64,000 nucleotides of DNA from Methylobacterium brachiatum (GTDB taxonomy: Bacteria > Pseudomonadota > Alphaproteobacteria > Rhizobiales > Beijerinckiaceae), in assembly GCF_020523825.1 (NCBI RefSeq), contig NZ_JAJALK010000001.1, positions 372,001 to 436,000 of the forward strand. Reading direction: 5' to 3'. The position numbers and the translations under genes were made by a program. The first letter of the stretch is position 1, and each line of letters begins with the position of its first letter. Under the pieces are notes generated by a model. It did no database searches, was not told where the DNA came from, and saw only the letters and a program-made list of their open reading frames with translations. This document shows positions 1-8,417 of this stretch, piece after piece.

Positions 1-1
1 G

Positions 2-169
<168 letters not shown>

Positions 170-231
170 CCGGACGACCTCGTGAGCGGTCGGATCAGGG
201 CGTCCGCATCGCGGCGCGACAAGGTCCCGGG

Positions 232-305
232 CAAATCGGGACAAGCTGTGTTGAGAGCGGCGCTGTCGCGGAGCCGAAAACGGGACAAGCTTTCATGAGA
301 GTGTG
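232..305 (+). repeat. Paired imperfect 25-bp repeats, pair 1
   Basis: Two copies of a motif close to AAATCGGGACAAGCT followed by a T-rich stretch and TGAGAG lie at about 233-257 and 277-301, with their GGGAC cores 44 bp apart. The same paired arrangement recurs at 8506-8576, 9008-9077 and 9345-9415, always in the same orientation. This resembles the multiple transposase-binding repeats at insertion-sequence ends (for example IS21-type), but no transposase gene is visible here. Confidence 0.7.
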
Positions 306-786
306 TCCTGCGCAGCCGCGCGCATGGATCGGCATCACCGAGGCTGCCCGGACCGAATGAGATGGCGCCCAAGCGGCGGGGCGGCGTAACCCGATGCGTG
401 CCGCCGTCATTCATCGCCTTTGGGAACGCCCTGTCTCTGATCGCGTGCCGCCACCGTGGCTCGACGGATCGAGGCCAGATCGGGGGCCACGAGCGGCTGT
501 CCGCCCGGGCTTCCGACCGGCTCGGATGAAAGGTCGCCGCCCGTCGCCCCTACTCGAAAGCCCCTGGGCATCGCACGGGACAACTCGGCGGTAGAGGCTT
601 CTGAGCCAGGCTCATTCCGGCAGGCGCCGCGCCTTCCGAGCCGCCCGTCGGGGGCAGCCGGCGCGCGGCGTCGATGTCGCCGAAGGACCGGGGTGAGGCC
701 ACCTCGCCGCGGGTCACGCCCATGGCCTCGTGGCCGGGTTCGCCGGCCGTCCTCGCCGGCGGTGGGGCCGCCGGGGCGCTCGGCTC
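306..786. other. Gene-poor interval
   Basis: I find no convincing gene in this stretch between the repeat pair and the Nmad2-type gene. Open frames on both strands give Arg/Pro-rich translations of the kind seen in antisense reading of GC-rich DNA. No tRNA or transposase remnant was recognised. Confidence 0.5.
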
Positions 787-1380
787 TCAGGCTGGCCAGT
801 TCGCCGGCCGACCCAGGAAGCCGCGGCCCGGCATGCCGCGGAGCCATGTCACGAAGGCGCTCACCCGCTCGGGCGTGAACTGGTTTCGATGGCCCTGCGT
901 GCTGTGCACGAGATCGCGCAGTTCCTGGGGGACCAGCGGGCCCGACCCGCCCCAGTAAGCGTATTCGCGCCCGAGAAGCACCCGGTCCGTCCGACCGGTG
1001 TCGCGCACCAGGTTCGGCAGGCTGGTGACGCCCCCCGGCTCGCTATGGAAGGAATCGGCCTGGACGAAGGTGCCGTCGGCCAAGCGGCGATAGATGTTGT
1101 CGCCGTAGATCTGCATGCGGCTGCCGGACATCACGGGTCGCTTGGCGCCGAAGCGAGCGTCGTCCCAGTACCGGTCGAAGGTGAGGATCTCGTCGACCCG
1201 CATCCAGTAGACGACACGGTCCTTGATCCCGTTCGGGATCGAGCCGGTCCCGACCACGAAGTCCCCGACGCTCGCGTGCTGCCGGATCAGCGGTTTGCAC
1301 GCGCTCAGCGTGCACACCCGGTGAAACGGATTGGGCGCGAACCCGAGGTCGTGGTCGATCACGTAGGAGTGGACGCGCAC
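787..1380 (-). CDS. Nmad2-type (nucleotide-modification-associated domain 2) protein
   Basis: A 197-residue protein with the whole-length pattern of the Nmad2 family: an N-terminal SYVIDHDLGFAPNPFH, then CTLSACKPLIR, GDFVVGTG, a DNIYRR segment near the middle, and REYAYWGGSGP with a conserved GHR near the C-terminus. Nmad proteins were defined by comparative genomics beside enzymes that build hypermodified bases in phage and bacterial DNA; their biochemical activity is not established. The start is a GTG seven bases after the stop of the TIR-like gene, so the two form an operon. Its neighbours (TIR-like, MazG, uracil-DNA glycosylase family, SIR2) place it in a conflict island. The family call is firm; the function is inference. 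Confidence 0.8.
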   Translation of the reverse strand: MRVHSYVIDHDLGFAPNPFHRVCTLSACKPLIRQHASVGDFVVGTGSIPNGIKDRVVYWMRVDEILTFDRYWDDARFGAKRPVMSGSRMQIYGDNIYRRLADGTFVQADSFHSEPGGVTSLPNLVRDTGRTDRVLLGREYAYWGGSGPLVPQELRDLVHSTQGHRNQFTPERVSAFVTWLRGMPGRGFLGRPANWPA

Positions 1381-1387
1381 GCCGGCC

Positions 1388-1915
1388 TCAGCACTTGTTC
1401 CGCTTGGTCTGGCGCTCCGCCCGCGGCTGGGCGTCGGGCTTCAACCACTCGGGCTTCGCGTTCCTCCGCGGTAGGGCGCCCCGCAGGCTGCCCGCATCCC
1501 AGGGAACGGTATCCCCGCCGTAATCCTCGAACGCGCGCGGCAGCGTTTCGTCCTGGGTTCCAGGAGGCCAGATCCCGATCACGCGACGACCCTGGGCGGC
1601 GGCCCGCTGCATCACGCGCCCCAGCTCCTCGTCCGCGAGGCAATCGGGAGACAGCACAATCACCCCCAAGTCCTCGTCCGGCGTCTCGGCGTGACCGGCC
1701 GGGGCCTCGTCATCCGCGGGCGCGGGCTCGTCGTCTTCCGGTGCAACGGGATCCTCGACGTGCTCGCCGTCTTCCTCCTCGTCGTCGTCCCCTTCGTCGG
1801 GCTCGACGGCGGCGACCTCCTCGTCCACGACCTCGCAGCCCGCCTCGGCCAAGAGCTTGAGCAGGGCCGTGCGTTCCTCGTCGTCGACAGGACCGAGCAC
1901 GCAAACCTTCGGCAT
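1388..1915 (-). CDS. TIR-like (Rossmann/flavodoxin-fold) protein with acidic insert
   Basis: The 175-residue product starts with a beta-strand and helix (KVCVLGP, then DDEERTALLKLLAEAG), then has a very acidic, low-complexity stretch at about residues 38-80 rich in Asp, Glu, Pro and Ala. The second half resumes an alternating alpha/beta pattern with GVIVLSPDCLADEELGRVM and RRVIGIWP, as in TIR and TIR-like domains. The tail is basic. TIR domains in bacterial immunity commonly hydrolyse NAD or make cyclic ADP-ribose signals; the catalytic Glu may be in the EEL after the LSP strand, but I cannot prove it. It is first in an operon with the Nmad2-type gene and divergent from the MazG-UDG pair. A non-catalytic TIR-like adaptor is the main alternative. 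Confidence 0.5.
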   Translation of the reverse strand: MPKVCVLGPVDDEERTALLKLLAEAGCEVVDEEVAAVEPDEGDDDEEEDGEHVEDPVAPEDDEPAPADDEAPAGHAETPDEDLGVIVLSPDCLADEELGRVMQRAAAQGRRVIGIWPPGTQDETLPRAFEDYGGDTVPWDAGSLRGALPRRNAKPEWLKPDAQPRAERQTKRNKC

Positions 1916-2119
1916 GTGCGGCTTCTCCCCGGTGCCCAGGTCCTTCCGTCGCGCATTCCGCCCGGGAGCCTGGCTCAGTAAAGCTTAGGTGGTCAGCCGC
2001 GGTCGGTATGGCAAGGGTGCGTCCGGAGCGTGTGTGGGTACAGGCAACCCTGGACTGAGCGCCGGAAAGGTCCGACGATGGCAACCTGAGGATAGGCCAA
2101 CCGGGAGCGGGGAGGGGAC

Positions 2120-3271
2120 ATGGATACGGTGCCGCTTAGCCTGAACGGTTATCAAGCCGGGGCGGTCCGGACGGACCGGACGCGAGGGAAGGGCACCGGC
2201 CTCGACCTGGCCGTGCTCGGCCTCTTCGGCGAGACGGGCAGCCTGCTGAGCGAGACCAAGAAGAAGCAGCGCGACGCGCGGTCCTATCTCGGCTACGAGG
2301 CGAGCGTCGTCGAGGAGATGGGCGACGCGCTCTGGTACCTGGCGGTGATCGCCGATCACGCCGGGCTGCGCTTGGGGGATCTCGCCGGCCGGGACCTCGC
2401 CGGGGGACCCGAGCCGACCTTCGCGGACCTGCAGCCGCAGCGTGCCTTGCCTTTGCACGTCCCGACCGTCGCCTTCGAGCACACCCTGCTACAGCTGGCC
2501 GGGGCCGTCGGCCGGCTGGCCGCGCTGGGGGCGCGGGGCGACCTCGCGGGAAGCCCGGACCTCCTGGAGCGTCTCTCCGCAGTGTTCGGCCTTCTCGTCG
2601 CGGCCGCGAACGAGGCCGGCGTCACCCTGGAGCAGGCCGCCATGCGCAACCTCGCGAAGGCCGAGGACCGTTGGCCGGCGACGCGCGTCGCCCCGCCGCT
2701 GTTCGACGAGGCGTTCCCGGACGAAGAGCGCCTGCCCCGCGCGTTGACCATCGACATCTTCGAGCGCACCGGCGGGAACGACAGGCGGTACGTCGTGCAG
2801 CGATGCAACGGCATCTTCATCGGCGACCGCCTGACCGACAACATCATGAAGCCGGACGATTACCGGTTCCACGACGCCTTCCACTATGCCTACGCCGCCG
2901 TCCTCGGCTGGTCGCCGGTGACGCGCGCGCTGTTCCGCCTGAAGAGGAAAAGCGAGGCCCGCGTCGACGAGGGGCAGGACGGAGCGCGCGCGATCCTGAT
3001 CGAGGAGGGCGTGGCGACGTTCGTCTTCGGTGAGGCGAAGCAGCTCGGCTTCTTCGAAGGACAGCGCCCGGGCGACCTGAGCTTCGCCTTCCTGAAATCG
3101 GTGAGGCAATTCGTGCGCGGCTACGAGGTCGAGGCCTGCCCGCTCTGGCTTTGGGAAGAGGCCATCCTCGCCGGTAACGAAGCGTTTCGTTTCTTGCGGG
3201 AGAAGCGCCGCGGGCGCCTTCGGCTCGATCTGGTCGGGCGGAAGATGCTGGTCGAGGACCTGCCGACATGA
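2120..3271 (+). CDS. MazG-like nucleotide pyrophosphohydrolase with MazG C-terminal domain
   Basis: The first 85 residues form an all-alpha NTP-pyrophosphatase (MazG-like) domain, with GLFGETGSLLSETKKKQRDA and VVEEMGDALWYLA giving the metal-binding acidic residues E38, E66 and D69. In the usual EXXE motif the second acidic residue is S41 here. From about residue 205 a second conserved region (LTIDIFERTG, YRFHDAFHYAYAAVLGWSP, DGARAILIEEGVATFVF) matches the MazG_C domain often found in mobile or defence neighbourhoods. Such enzymes hydrolyse (d)NTPs to monophosphates and may deplete or cleanse nucleotide pools. Its last codons overlap the start of the glycosylase gene by four bases, so translation is likely coupled. 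Confidence 0.8.
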   Translation: MDTVPLSLNGYQAGAVRTDRTRGKGTGLDLAVLGLFGETGSLLSETKKKQRDARSYLGYEASVVEEMGDALWYLAVIADHAGLRLGDLAGRDLAGGPEPTFADLQPQRALPLHVPTVAFEHTLLQLAGAVGRLAALGARGDLAGSPDLLERLSAVFGLLVAAANEAGVTLEQAAMRNLAKAEDRWPATRVAPPLFDEAFPDEERLPRALTIDIFERTGGNDRRYVVQRCNGIFIGDRLTDNIMKPDDYRFHDAFHYAYAAVLGWSPVTRALFRLKRKSEARVDEGQDGARAILIEEGVATFVFGEAKQLGFFEGQRPGDLSFAFLKSVRQFVRGYEVEACPLWLWEEAILAGNEAFRFLREKRRGRLRLDLVGRKMLVEDLPT

Positions 3272-3936
3272 CACCTGGCGCCTTCATCGAGGCCCTCGCG
3301 GCGCTTCGCTTCATCGACACCTTCAACCCCTACGCCGAGGCCTGCCCGGACCACGACGGCGTCGGTGCGCCCCAGGTCCGGCGTGAGAACCTGCGCCTCG
3401 TGCTGGAGGCGGCCCTCGCCGGAGGCGTCGACTCGATCTGGATCGCGCGCGACCTCGGGTACCGTGGCGGGCGGCGCACGGGCCTGGCGCTCACGGACGA
3501 GGCCCACCTCTCCGCCCATGCCGGCCTCTACGGTCAATTGCCGCTGGCGCGGGCAACCCGCGGCCCCGCGATGACCGAGCGCACGGCGACGGTGATCTGG
3601 CAGGTTCTCCGGGACCTGCGACGTCCGATCTTCCTCTGGAACGTCTTCCCGCTCCATCCGCACGCGTCGGGCGACCCGCTGTCCAATCGCTGCCACACTC
3701 GCCGGGAACGGCAGGCGTCCCGCCACCTCCTCGAATGGCTGGTGTCGGAATTGCGGCCCCGGGTCCTGGTCGCCATCGGGAGGGATGCCGAGGCGGCGTT
3801 GGCGGACTTGGGTATGGCGGCCGAGCGGGTCCGGCACCCCAGCTACGGAGGTCAGACCGAGTTCGTCGCTCGGATGGGCGAGTTGTACGGCCTACCCGCC
3901 AAAGCTCCGCACGCGGTGCAACTCACGCTGCCGTAA
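3268..3936 (+). CDS. Uracil-DNA glycosylase superfamily protein
   Basis: A 222-residue protein of the uracil-DNA glycosylase fold. The N-terminal FIDTFNPYAE segment, the central strand IWIARDLGYRGGRRTGLAL (active-site loop region), the FLWNVFPLHPH strand with its Asn, and the C-terminal RHPSYGG (the H-P-S leucine-loop motif) occur in the expected order. Such enzymes excise uracil or other altered bases from DNA. The ATG overlaps the stop of the MazG-like gene (ATGA), so the two products probably act together, for instance removing non-canonical nucleotides from the pool and from DNA, or attacking phage DNA with unusual bases. Substrate specificity cannot be read from the sequence. Confidence 0.8.
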   Translation: MTPGAFIEALAALRFIDTFNPYAEACPDHDGVGAPQVRRENLRLVLEAALAGGVDSIWIARDLGYRGGRRTGLALTDEAHLSAHAGLYGQLPLARATRGPAMTERTATVIWQVLRDLRRPIFLWNVFPLHPHASGDPLSNRCHTRRERQASRHLLEWLVSELRPRVLVAIGRDAEAALADLGMAAERVRHPSYGGQTEFVARMGELYGLPAKAPHAVQLTLP

Positions 3937-4179
3937 GGAAACCGCAGCCGGATCTTCCCGACGTTGGTCTGGCGGGCCTCCAGGTCAGGCATGACGCACC
4001 AGCACGTGTTCGTATGCTGGCCCGGGATGAGACGCCTCGAACCTTCCCATCGCCCCGGCGGCCACGCGCACCTATGCCGGCGAGACTTCCAGGGTGCGAC
4101 GCACCGGTGAACCCTAGGGGCGGGCAACGGGAAGCCGGATCACCTTGCTTTACCTTAGGCGTGCCTCCGGTCTATCGCC
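3937..4179. other. Intergenic leader before the SIR2 operon
   Basis: About 240 bp with no supported gene. It presumably carries the promoter of the SIR2-ATPase operon, but I cannot assign -35/-10 elements with confidence. Confidence 0.4.
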
Positions 4180-5532
4180 TTGGCGAAGATCCGGCGGACG
4201 AAGGGGGGCGGTTTGGACGCGGCGGTTCGTGCGCGATTGCTCGCCTCCATGGAAGCCGGGCGCCTCGTCCTCCTCTGCGGCGCCGGCCTGTCGATGGCGC
4301 CGCCGAGTTCCCTGCCGTCGGCCTGGACCGTGGCCGCCAGGTGCTACGACCGCTATGTCATGAGCATCGATCCGGCGTGCCCGCAGGAACTGCGCGGCGA
4401 CCTGGAGTCCCTGGCGGAGATCTTCGCCAAGGAGGACATGCTCGGGTCGGTCTTCATCGACGCTCTCGTGCCCTGGGAGGATTTCGTCCGGCCGCCCAAC
4501 GTCGGGCACGCCGCGGTGGCGGACTTCCTGATCACGCGCTTGGCCGCCGGTGTCGTGTCGGCGAATTACGACACCCTGATCGAGCGCCGCGCGCAGGAAT
4601 ACGGGTTCGATCTCCTCGCCTCCCTCGACGGCGACGAGGCAAAGGTCCAGGCCCGCAAGCACGCGCCCCTGCTCAAGTTTCATGGCTGCTCCGTCCGCGA
4701 GCGGCGCGCCACGGTCTGGACGGCCTCACAGCTCACCGAGGACCGGGTGATCGCCGCGCGCATCGAGAAGACGAAGACGTGGATGGCCCACCACCTCCGC
4801 GAGAGCGACCTGCTCGTCGTCGGCTTCTGGTCGGATTGGTCCTATCTCAACACCGTTCTCGCCGAGGCATTGACGGGCGTCGCGCCGCTGTCGGTGACGC
4901 TGGTCGACCTGGCGCCCGAGGACGTCCTGCAGGCCAAGGCGCCCGAACTCTGGACCCTGGCCAATTCGGAGAACGTCCGGTTCACGCATGTTCAGCGTTC
5001 GGGGGCCGAAGTCCTGGACGAACTCCGGAGGGCGTTCTCCCAGGCGTACCTGCGCAAGGTCCTGCACGCCGGGCGCGCCGCGTTGGAGAGCGAGCTCGGG
5101 GCGGAGTGCGAGGCGGGCTGGCTCGATCCGCCCGACCTGGGCAGCGAGGAACTCTACGACCTTCGACGGGACGCCGAGGGCGTGCCGGCCACCGCCGCGG
5201 CGACCTTGCGGAACCCGGGGCCGTCCGAGGTCCTGGGCTACGCGCACCTGTTGCTGCGGCGTGCCGGTGCCAGCCAGACCCCCGTCGGCTATGATCTCGC
5301 GGGCCGCCGGATCAGGGTCGTGAACGGCTCGGGCATGCTGCTCCAGACGGTGCAGGACCGGTTCAGGGAGACGCCGTTCGAGGTCGCCGACATCGTGGTC
5401 TGCGCCGGAGCCACCGACGTCGGCCTGCCGTTGAACGTCGTTCGGGAAGGGCGACCGGGCGACATAATCCGGCCGAGCGCCTCCGCGGCATGGCTCGACC
5501 TTCCCGCCGCCCGCAGGGAGCTCGAAGTGTGA
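4180..5532 (+). CDS. SIR2-family protein (putative NAD-consuming defence effector)
   Basis: The N-terminal 230 residues carry the SIR2 Rossmann motifs: LLCGAGLSM (GAG at 34-36), VVSANYDTLIE (about 125-135), LKFHGC with the catalytic-type His168, and LLVVGFWSDWSYLN. SIR2 domains in bacterial immunity usually degrade NAD+ after infection is sensed. The rest (about 240-450) is unassigned and could be a sensor or assembly region. The long frame opens at a TTG at 4180; a second in-frame TTG at 4213 has a good AAGGGGGG ribosome site four bases upstream and may be the true start. The stop overlaps the next ATG (TGATG), the first of two overlaps that tie this effector to the small middle protein and the ATPase. 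Confidence 0.8.
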   Translation: MAKIRRTKGGGLDAAVRARLLASMEAGRLVLLCGAGLSMAPPSSLPSAWTVAARCYDRYVMSIDPACPQELRGDLESLAEIFAKEDMLGSVFIDALVPWEDFVRPPNVGHAAVADFLITRLAAGVVSANYDTLIERRAQEYGFDLLASLDGDEAKVQARKHAPLLKFHGCSVRERRATVWTASQLTEDRVIAARIEKTKTWMAHHLRESDLLVVGFWSDWSYLNTVLAEALTGVAPLSVTLVDLAPEDVLQAKAPELWTLANSENVRFTHVQRSGAEVLDELRRAFSQAYLRKVLHAGRAALESELGAECEAGWLDPPDLGSEELYDLRRDAEGVPATAAATLRNPGPSEVLGYAHLLLRRAGASQTPVGYDLAGRRIRVVNGSGMLLQTVQDRFRETPFEVADIVVCAGATDVGLPLNVVREGRPGDIIRPSASAAWLDLPAARRELEV

Positions 5533-6062
5533 TGGACATAGCGACCCAGTCCGAGGTGCTCCTCCGGTCGGCAGGCTATGAGACTTGGACCTGGCCGGGC
5601 GGCAGCGTGCCGGTCGTCTGCTTCGAGAACGCGGCGGTCGTCGGATTCCTGCACGTCTTCGCGAGCGGCGAGAGCCTGCTCGCCGATTGGCAGCAAATCC
5701 AGCAGACCACGCTCGGCCGGCATGCGGCCTCGTTGCGCTCTGCAGGCACAAAGGCCTGGAACGTTTACGCCTTGTTCCTGGCTTGCGGCTCCGAACCGGC
5801 CCTCGCGCGGCAGATCGAGCGGATCGAGGAGGACTTCTCCATGACCCGAAAGATCGCGCGCGGCGACTTGCGCACGGTCGCCGATTTGCGAAGAACGTTG
5901 TTGCCCCTCCTGCCGGTTCTCAGCGCACCCGAGATCGGCGGGGCCGATTACCGGGCCCGTCTGCGGGCGCGGTTGAGCGACCTGCCGGACGACGCGGTGG
6001 CCGCGTTCCTGGGCGCGGCGAGCGCTTCCGAGGTGGCGCGCATCCTGGTGGATGCGCCATGA
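5532..6062 (+). CDS. Putative ABC-3C middle component (MC1-like)
   Basis: A 176-residue protein set between a SIR2 effector and an SMC-type ATPase, overlapping both (TGATG upstream, ATGA downstream). Its N-terminal part is an alpha/beta segment around VPVVCFENAAVVGFLHVF. The middle has WNVYALFLACG followed by IERIEEDFSMTRKIARGD, a pattern I associate with the middle component 1 family of ABC-three-component systems, where a tryptophan-asparagine strand precedes an IEED..RK helix. The C-terminus is helical (RLSDLPDDAVAAFLGAASAS). In such systems the middle protein is thought to link the ATPase sensor to the effector. The assignment rests on position and remembered motifs, so it is moderate. 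Confidence 0.6.
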   Translation: MDIATQSEVLLRSAGYETWTWPGGSVPVVCFENAAVVGFLHVFASGESLLADWQQIQQTTLGRHAASLRSAGTKAWNVYALFLACGSEPALARQIERIEEDFSMTRKIARGDLRTVADLRRTLLPLLPVLSAPEIGGADYRARLRARLSDLPDDAVAAFLGAASASEVARILVDAP

Positions 6063-8116
6063 GGCTCGACTACCTCGAACTGTGCGGCTTCCGGGGCTTC
6101 CTGGAGCGCCAACGGGTGGATTTCGGCACTGGCTTCACCGTGATCTGCGGACGCAACGGCGTCGGGAAGAGCACGCTGTGCGACGCGGTCGAGTTCGCCC
6201 TCACCGGCCAAATCGACAAATACCTCGTCGACAAGGCGGCGAAGGAAAGCCTCGACGACTACGTCTGGTGGCGCGGCGAAGGCCAGCCGGAGGCGCACTT
6301 CGTCACCGTGGGATTCCGCGCCGATGACGGGAGCGGCTTCGCGGTGACGCGCTCGCGCGAGACCGGCGCAGACCGGGACGCGGCACGCATCGAGGCGATG
6401 CTCTGCGTTCCGGGCGCGAAGCCCGAGCGGGCCCTCCAGCAGGTCTGCAGGACATCCATCATTCGCGACGAATGGATCGCTGCGCTCAGCCTCGACCTAA
6501 CGGAAACGCAACGGTTCGAGTTCGTGCGCGCGGCGCTGGGCGCCATCGAGGGTCCGGATTACGCCGCCAAGGCTCGCGAGGCCCTGTCCTCCGCCGAGGC
6601 CGTACACAATGCCGTCGCGCAGGCCTATGAGGAGGCGCGCGCACGTCTGACCGCGGCGCTGACCGACTTGGAGCAGATCCGGGACGTCGCCCTGCAGGCC
6701 GGGGACGTCGCGGCCGTCCTTGCCACCCTGGACGAGCTTACGCCTGGGGCCGGCCCCGACCTGGGAGCTCGGGTCGCGGCAGCTCGGAAGACGCTGGCCA
6801 GGCGCCGGTCGAACCTCGGCGAGATGGGATGGGTCGCCGACGAGGCTCGCGCGGTGGCCGCATTGCGCGACACGGTCGCGCGACAGGGCGACAGCGCAGG
6901 CCGGGACGCGGTGGCGGTGGCCGAAGCCGAGGTCGCGGTCCAGGAAGCCCGCCGCCAGCTGCAGGCCGCCGAGGCGCGCCTGGACCGGGAACAGGAAAGC
7001 GACGGCCTCGCCGCGTCGCTCGCGATCCTGGTCGATCACGGCAGCCGGATCGGCCTGCATGACGACCGTTGCCCGCTATGCCGCGCGCCGCAGGGCGCCC
7101 CCGAGTTCGAGACGGGGCTCGCATCCGCGCGCCAGCGCCTCGCCGCCCGGCGGTCGGCAGTGCCGGAGGCGCGAGGCGAGGTCGCGGCGGCCCGAACCCG
7201 GGTCGAGGATGCCGGCGAGATCCTGAAGCAGGCCGAGACGGTCGTCCATCGCCTCGCGTCCGCCCAAGCCGAGCTGGAAGCCCGGGAAGAGGCGCTTTCG
7301 GCCGAGCTCGTGCGACGTTCCCTGGATGGAGAGCTGGCCTACGACCCAGAGGCCCTGGAGGAGGTGGTGGAGGCCGAACGGAGTCGGTTGATCGACCTGG
7401 AACGGAGCATCCTCACCTTGGAAGCTTCGCAGGCGGTGGAACGCGTAACGGAGCTCGAAGCGCGCCTCGAAGCGCTTCGGGCAGAGGCCGACGACGCGAG
7501 CGACCGGCTCGCGCGCGCCCACGCTGCGGTGACGACCGCCCGGACGCTGGACCGTACGGTCCGCAGGACGAATGCCGAGATCATCGACGAGCGCCTGGCG
7601 GTTATCAGCCCGCTGCTGAACGAGCTGTACCAGCGGCTTCGCCCGCATTCCGAGTGGCGGACCATCGATTACGGCATACGCGGCGACGTCAGGCGTTTCC
7701 TGAGCCTGCGGGTCGGCAACGGCTTGAACCCGCAATTCGTGTTCAGCAGCGGGCAGAGGCGTGCGGCCGGGCTGGCCTTCCTCCTCTCCGTTCACCTGTC
7801 CCGGCCGTGGTGCAATTGGCGGACGCTCATGCTCGACGACCCGGTCCAGCACATCGATGATTTCCGGGCCTTGCACTTGGTCGAGGTCCTGTCGGCCCTG
7901 CAGCGGTCGGGCCGGCAGATCGTCTGTGCCGTCGAGGATCCGTCGTTGGCGGAATTGCTGTGCCGGCGCCTCATGAGCGAGCCCACGGCGCTCGGTCGCC
8001 GCCACGACCTGGATCTTGTTCCCGGCGGGGGTGCCTCGGTCACTCGCTCGACGGACATCGCACCAGCCATGGTCGGCGTGCTCAGGAGGGCAAGGGACCT
8101 GAGCGCGGCGAGCTGA
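6059..8116 (+). CDS. SMC/RecN-like ABC ATPase of the SIR2 operon
   Basis: The 685-residue product starts at an ATG overlapping the previous stop. It has an N-terminal ATPase half with a Walker A site GRNGVGKST (residues 31-39), long Ala/Glu/Arg-rich coiled coil from about 180 to 520 broken by a zinc-hook-like CPLC (C338 and C341), and a C-terminal half with the ABC signature region FSSGQRRAAGLAF (about 560) and Walker B LMLDDPVQHIDD (about 590). This is the Rad50/SMC-like architecture of ABC ATPases used as nucleic-acid sensors in conflict systems. It likely dimerises on DNA and activates the SIR2 effector through the middle protein; that role is inferred from the operon. Confidence 0.85.
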   Translation: MRLDYLELCGFRGFLERQRVDFGTGFTVICGRNGVGKSTLCDAVEFALTGQIDKYLVDKAAKESLDDYVWWRGEGQPEAHFVTVGFRADDGSGFAVTRSRETGADRDAARIEAMLCVPGAKPERALQQVCRTSIIRDEWIAALSLDLTETQRFEFVRAALGAIEGPDYAAKAREALSSAEAVHNAVAQAYEEARARLTAALTDLEQIRDVALQAGDVAAVLATLDELTPGAGPDLGARVAAARKTLARRRSNLGEMGWVADEARAVAALRDTVARQGDSAGRDAVAVAEAEVAVQEARRQLQAAEARLDREQESDGLAASLAILVDHGSRIGLHDDRCPLCRAPQGAPEFETGLASARQRLAARRSAVPEARGEVAAARTRVEDAGEILKQAETVVHRLASAQAELEAREEALSAELVRRSLDGELAYDPEALEEVVEAERSRLIDLERSILTLEASQAVERVTELEARLEALRAEADDASDRLARAHAAVTTARTLDRTVRRTNAEIIDERLAVISPLLNELYQRLRPHSEWRTIDYGIRGDVRRFLSLRVGNGLNPQFVFSSGQRRAAGLAFLLSVHLSRPWCNWRTLMLDDPVQHIDDFRALHLVEVLSALQRSGRQIVCAVEDPSLAELLCRRLMSEPTALGRRHDLDLVPGGGASVTRSTDIAPAMVGVLRRARDLSAAS

Positions 8117-8417
8117 AACGGCCTTGATTACCGACGGCGTCGGGACTGTGCTCGCCCCGGACCGGTGCTTCGACCCGCGGTCCCCGATTTCGTGACCTCG
8201 ACGAGGGAAGAGGGCAGGGAGCTCGACGACCGCCTCGCAAACGCTCCCCGCTCTCCGCAGACCCCGTCCGACGTGGGTGGCGCCCTGCCCGTCGAAAGCG
8301 GAGAGCATTCCTGCGCGCGGCAATTCCGGGGAGTGGATGCCCGATCAGGCCGCGAAATCGAAAAGGTTTCGTCCCGGCCAGCGGTCCTGGCTCAAGCCCG
8401 ACACGGGGATCATCATG

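Noticed and set aside
407..847. Long minus-strand open frame left of the Nmad2 gene
   Set aside because: Its translation is Arg/Pro/Gly-rich without any recognisable domain, it overlaps the end of the Nmad2 gene in another frame, and it has the look of antisense noise in GC-rich DNA.
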